Shown: positions 5,482 through 6,880 of the stretch, piece by piece | Numbering within the stretch: the stretch's first letter is position 1 | How the letters are laid out: each line of letters begins with the position of its first letter | Assembly (NCBI GenBank): GCA_964557125.1 | Contig: CAZKYX010000047.1 | Coordinates: forward strand, 1 to 6,880 | DNA: 6,880 bases | Source of the DNA: CAZKYX01 sp964557125 | GTDB taxonomy: Bacteria > Patescibacteriota > Microgenomatia > Levybacterales > GWA1-39-11 | Direction of reading: 5' to 3' | The notes under the pieces: generated by a model | What the model saw: only the letters and a program-made list of their open reading frames with translations | Told to the model about the DNA's origin: nothing | The model's database searches: none | Program-made: the position numbers and the translations under genes

Positions 5482-6348
5482 ATGCATTTAAAAACTGTCG
5501 CAAAATACATACGCCGTTCTCCCTATCAGGCAATTGCTGCAACGCTTATTATGACGTTGACTTTTCTTTCTATAGCTTTTTTTGCAATTCTCACCATTAT
5601 TTCGGTAAGAATGATTGATTACTTTGAGAGCAGGCCTCAACTGAGTATCTTTTTTAAAGATGAAGCGTCAAGGGATGATATCGAGACTCTGCGTAAGCAA
5701 CTCGAAGATACTGGCAAGTCATCAACCATAAAATTTGTTTCCAAAGAAGAAGCTCTGACTATTTATAAAGAACAAAATAAAGAAGACCCCTTGCTTCTTG
5801 ACCTTGTGACCTCAGACATATTGCCAGCATCGCTTGATGTACAGGCACACGACGTAAATGATATGGCAGATCTTGCAAAAATTTCAAAGAGCTCACCAAT
5901 GGTTGAGGAGGTAGTTTTTCAACAAGACATCGTTGATACGTTAGTAAAATGGACAAGTGCTTTAAGAAAGATTGGACTTGCTGTAATAGGCGTTCTGCTT
6001 TTGGTATCGGTTTTTGTTATCCTGACCATCATTGGAATTAAAATTACTGTGAGAAGAGAGGAGATTGAGATAATGAAACTAATCGGTGCTTCAAATTGGT
6101 TTATAAGAACGCCTTTTCTTCTTGAGGGAATGTTCTATGGTATTGTTGGCGCTCTTTTGGGTTGGGGAATTTCCTATAGCGTTCTTCAATTCTACGCAGG
6201 GCCGAGTCTTCAGGGCTTTTTAAAGGGTGTTCCGGCACTACCGATTGAACCTCTCATAATGCTTGAGGTTTTGGCTGGTATGCTTGTTTCGGCAATCATA
6301 TTAGGAGCTTTTTCTAGCTTTCTTGCAGTGTTACGCTATCTCAAATAG
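5482..6348 (+). CDS. ftsX: Cell division protein FtsX
   Basis: A 288-residue inner-membrane protein with the FtsX/type VII ABC layout: cytoplasmic N-terminus, helix 1 (about 18-42), a large extracytoplasmic domain (about 43-165), then helices 2-4 (about 166-187, 212-234, 259-283). Conserved pieces are RPQLSIFFKD (51-60), VSKEEAL (86-92), the ILPASLDV segment (113-120) and RREEIEIMKLIGAS (191-204), the cytoplasmic coupling region next to helix 2 that contacts FtsE. FtsX carries the ATPase signal across the membrane to a coiled-coil hydrolase or hydrolase activator, probably the product of the next gene. It lies 56 bases after ftsE, behind a tandem repeat, and 17 bases before the coiled-coil gene. 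Length is normal for the shorter FtsX of monoderm-type bacteria. Confidence 0.95.
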   Translation: MHLKTVAKYIRRSPYQAIAATLIMTLTFLSIAFFAILTIISVRMIDYFESRPQLSIFFKDEASRDDIETLRKQLEDTGKSSTIKFVSKEEALTIYKEQNKEDPLLLDLVTSDILPASLDVQAHDVNDMADLAKISKSSPMVEEVVFQQDIVDTLVKWTSALRKIGLAVIGVLLLVSVFVILTIIGIKITVRREEIEIMKLIGASNWFIRTPFLLEGMFYGIVGALLGWGISYSVLQFYAGPSLQGFLKGVPALPIEPLIMLEVLAGMLVSAIILGAFSSFLAVLRYLK

Positions 6349-6349
6349 A

Positions 6350-6365
6350 GAAAACTCAGGTTTTC
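6350..6365 (+). other. Small hairpin filling the ftsX/coiled-coil gene gap
   Basis: GAAAAC and GTTTTC (6350-6355 and 6360-6365) can form a 6-bp stem with the 4-base loop TCAG. The stem starts one base after the ftsX stop and ends directly before the ATG of the next gene. The AGG at 6358-6360, the only ribosome-binding-like sequence, lies partly in the loop. Only two G-C pairs, so the structure is weak. Confidence 0.35.
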
Positions 6366-6880
6366 ATGCAAAAACTATCAACATTTTTATTTTTACTCTT
6401 ATTGGTTTCTATTTTCTTGTTTTTTCCAGTAGAAAAAACGGCAGCGCAAGAAGCTACTGCTACTCCAACACCAAGTCCTTCTGGTCCAAGTCAAAGTGAT
6501 TTACAAAAACAAATTCAAGAACTTCAAGGAAAAATTGGAGAACTCCAATCTCAGGAAAAATCATTGTCATCTCAAATAAAAATTGCTGACAATCAAATAG
6601 CCCTATCAGAATTAAAAATTGCAGATGCGCAGGAAAAAATAAAAAGTCTGAAGGGCGATATTGAAATTACAAAAGGAAAAATTTCCGGACTTGAAACTGA
6701 TATAGATAAAACATCGAAGGCATTTGTTGGAAGAGCTGTTGGAGTATATAGGGTAGGGAGTATTGACGCATGGCAAGCATTACTTTCATCCGGCGACATT
6801 AACAATTTTTTCTCTCGACTGAAGTATTTAAAGATAGTCCAACTGTATGACAAGAAAAATATTTTTGCAGCAGAACAAGC
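6366..6880 (+). CDS. Secreted coiled-coil protein of PcsB/EnvC type, 3' truncated by window edge
   Basis: The frame is open from ATG 6366 to the window end, giving 171 residues. An N-terminal signal peptide has a short basic start (MQK), a Leu/Phe-rich core (about 7-20) and a likely cut after TAA at residue 27. A Thr/Pro/Ser linker (30-44) leads into a long coiled coil (about 45-118, dense Gln, Lys, Glu with regular Leu/Ile). Then comes RAVGVYRVGSIDAWQALLSSGDINNFFSRL (123-152, broken here only as a description: R123, Y128, W136, L139, F148, R151 are key). That segment is typical of the FtsX-binding domain of PcsB, CwlO and EnvC-like proteins. These act outside the membrane as peptidoglycan hydrolases or their activators under FtsEX control. 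The catalytic domain (M23, NlpC/P60 or CHAP) would lie beyond the window, so which it is cannot be said. Confidence 0.85.
   Translation, partial: MQKLSTFLFLLLLVSIFLFFPVEKTAAQEATATPTPSPSGPSQSDLQKQIQELQGKIGELQSQEKSLSSQIKIADNQIALSELKIADAQEKIKSLKGDIEITKGKISGLETDIDKTSKAFVGRAVGVYRVGSIDAWQALLSSGDINNFFSRLKYLKIVQLYDKKNIFAAEQ

Noticed and set aside
1..6880. Alternative genetic code with UGA as glycine
   Set aside because: RF2 is present, TGA terminates the mazG-like gene in a normal ATGA overlap, and no in-frame TGA is needed to read any gene.

Overview
The window is AT-rich bacterial chromosome with densely packed short genes and no mobile element, RNA gene or CRISPR array that I can see. I favour a Candidate Phyla Radiation (Patescibacteria) genome, possibly Microgenomates-like, but this is inference. 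The reasons are the small genes, several short lineage-type membrane proteins with no recognisable family, a family 4 uracil-DNA glycosylase lacking cysteine ligands, frameshift-free prfB, and promoters placed so close to start codons that the mRNAs would be nearly leaderless. The standard code fits: TGA is used as a stop (the mazG-like gene) and RF2 is present, which argues against the UGA=Gly lineages. No gene-free stretch reaches 300 bases; the longest gap is about 56 bases.

Layout. Bases 1-465 (+) hold the 3' part of a family 4 uracil-DNA glycosylase. It converges, with only 5 bases between stop codons, on a minus-strand pair: a four-helix membrane protein of unknown role (471-965) and a MazG-like nucleotide pyrophosphohydrolase (962-1315), overlapping as ATGA. 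A 55-base divergent promoter region (1316-1370) separates them from a plus-strand series that runs to the window end. The series is a single-pass membrane protein with a C-terminal Cys pair (1371-1763), a divergent NRAMP-fold metal transporter (1765-3048), prfB/RF2 (3090-4097), a membrane-anchored small extracytoplasmic protein (4142-4633), ftsE (4670-5425), ftsX (5482-6348) and the 5' part of a secreted coiled-coil protein of the PcsB/EnvC type (6366 to the edge).

How the genes fit together. The clearest functional unit is ftsE-ftsX-coiled-coil protein: an ABC-type mechanotransmitter that, in characterised bacteria, couples cytoplasmic ATP hydrolysis to activation of a peptidoglycan hydrolase at the division site through an extracellular coiled coil. 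The MazG-like enzyme and the uracil-DNA glycosylase are both nucleotide or DNA hygiene functions, but they lie on opposite strands and need not be co-regulated. prfB supplies the release factor for UAA/UGA stops.

The most noteworthy points are the missing Fe-S cysteine ligands in the glycosylase, the altered metal-site motifs of the NRAMP protein, recurring near-leaderless promoters (two with the same -35 TTTACT), a perfect 16-bp palindrome over the prfB -35 box, and a 7-bp tandem repeat between ftsE and ftsX. I do not see convincing evidence of a wholly new multi-gene system.
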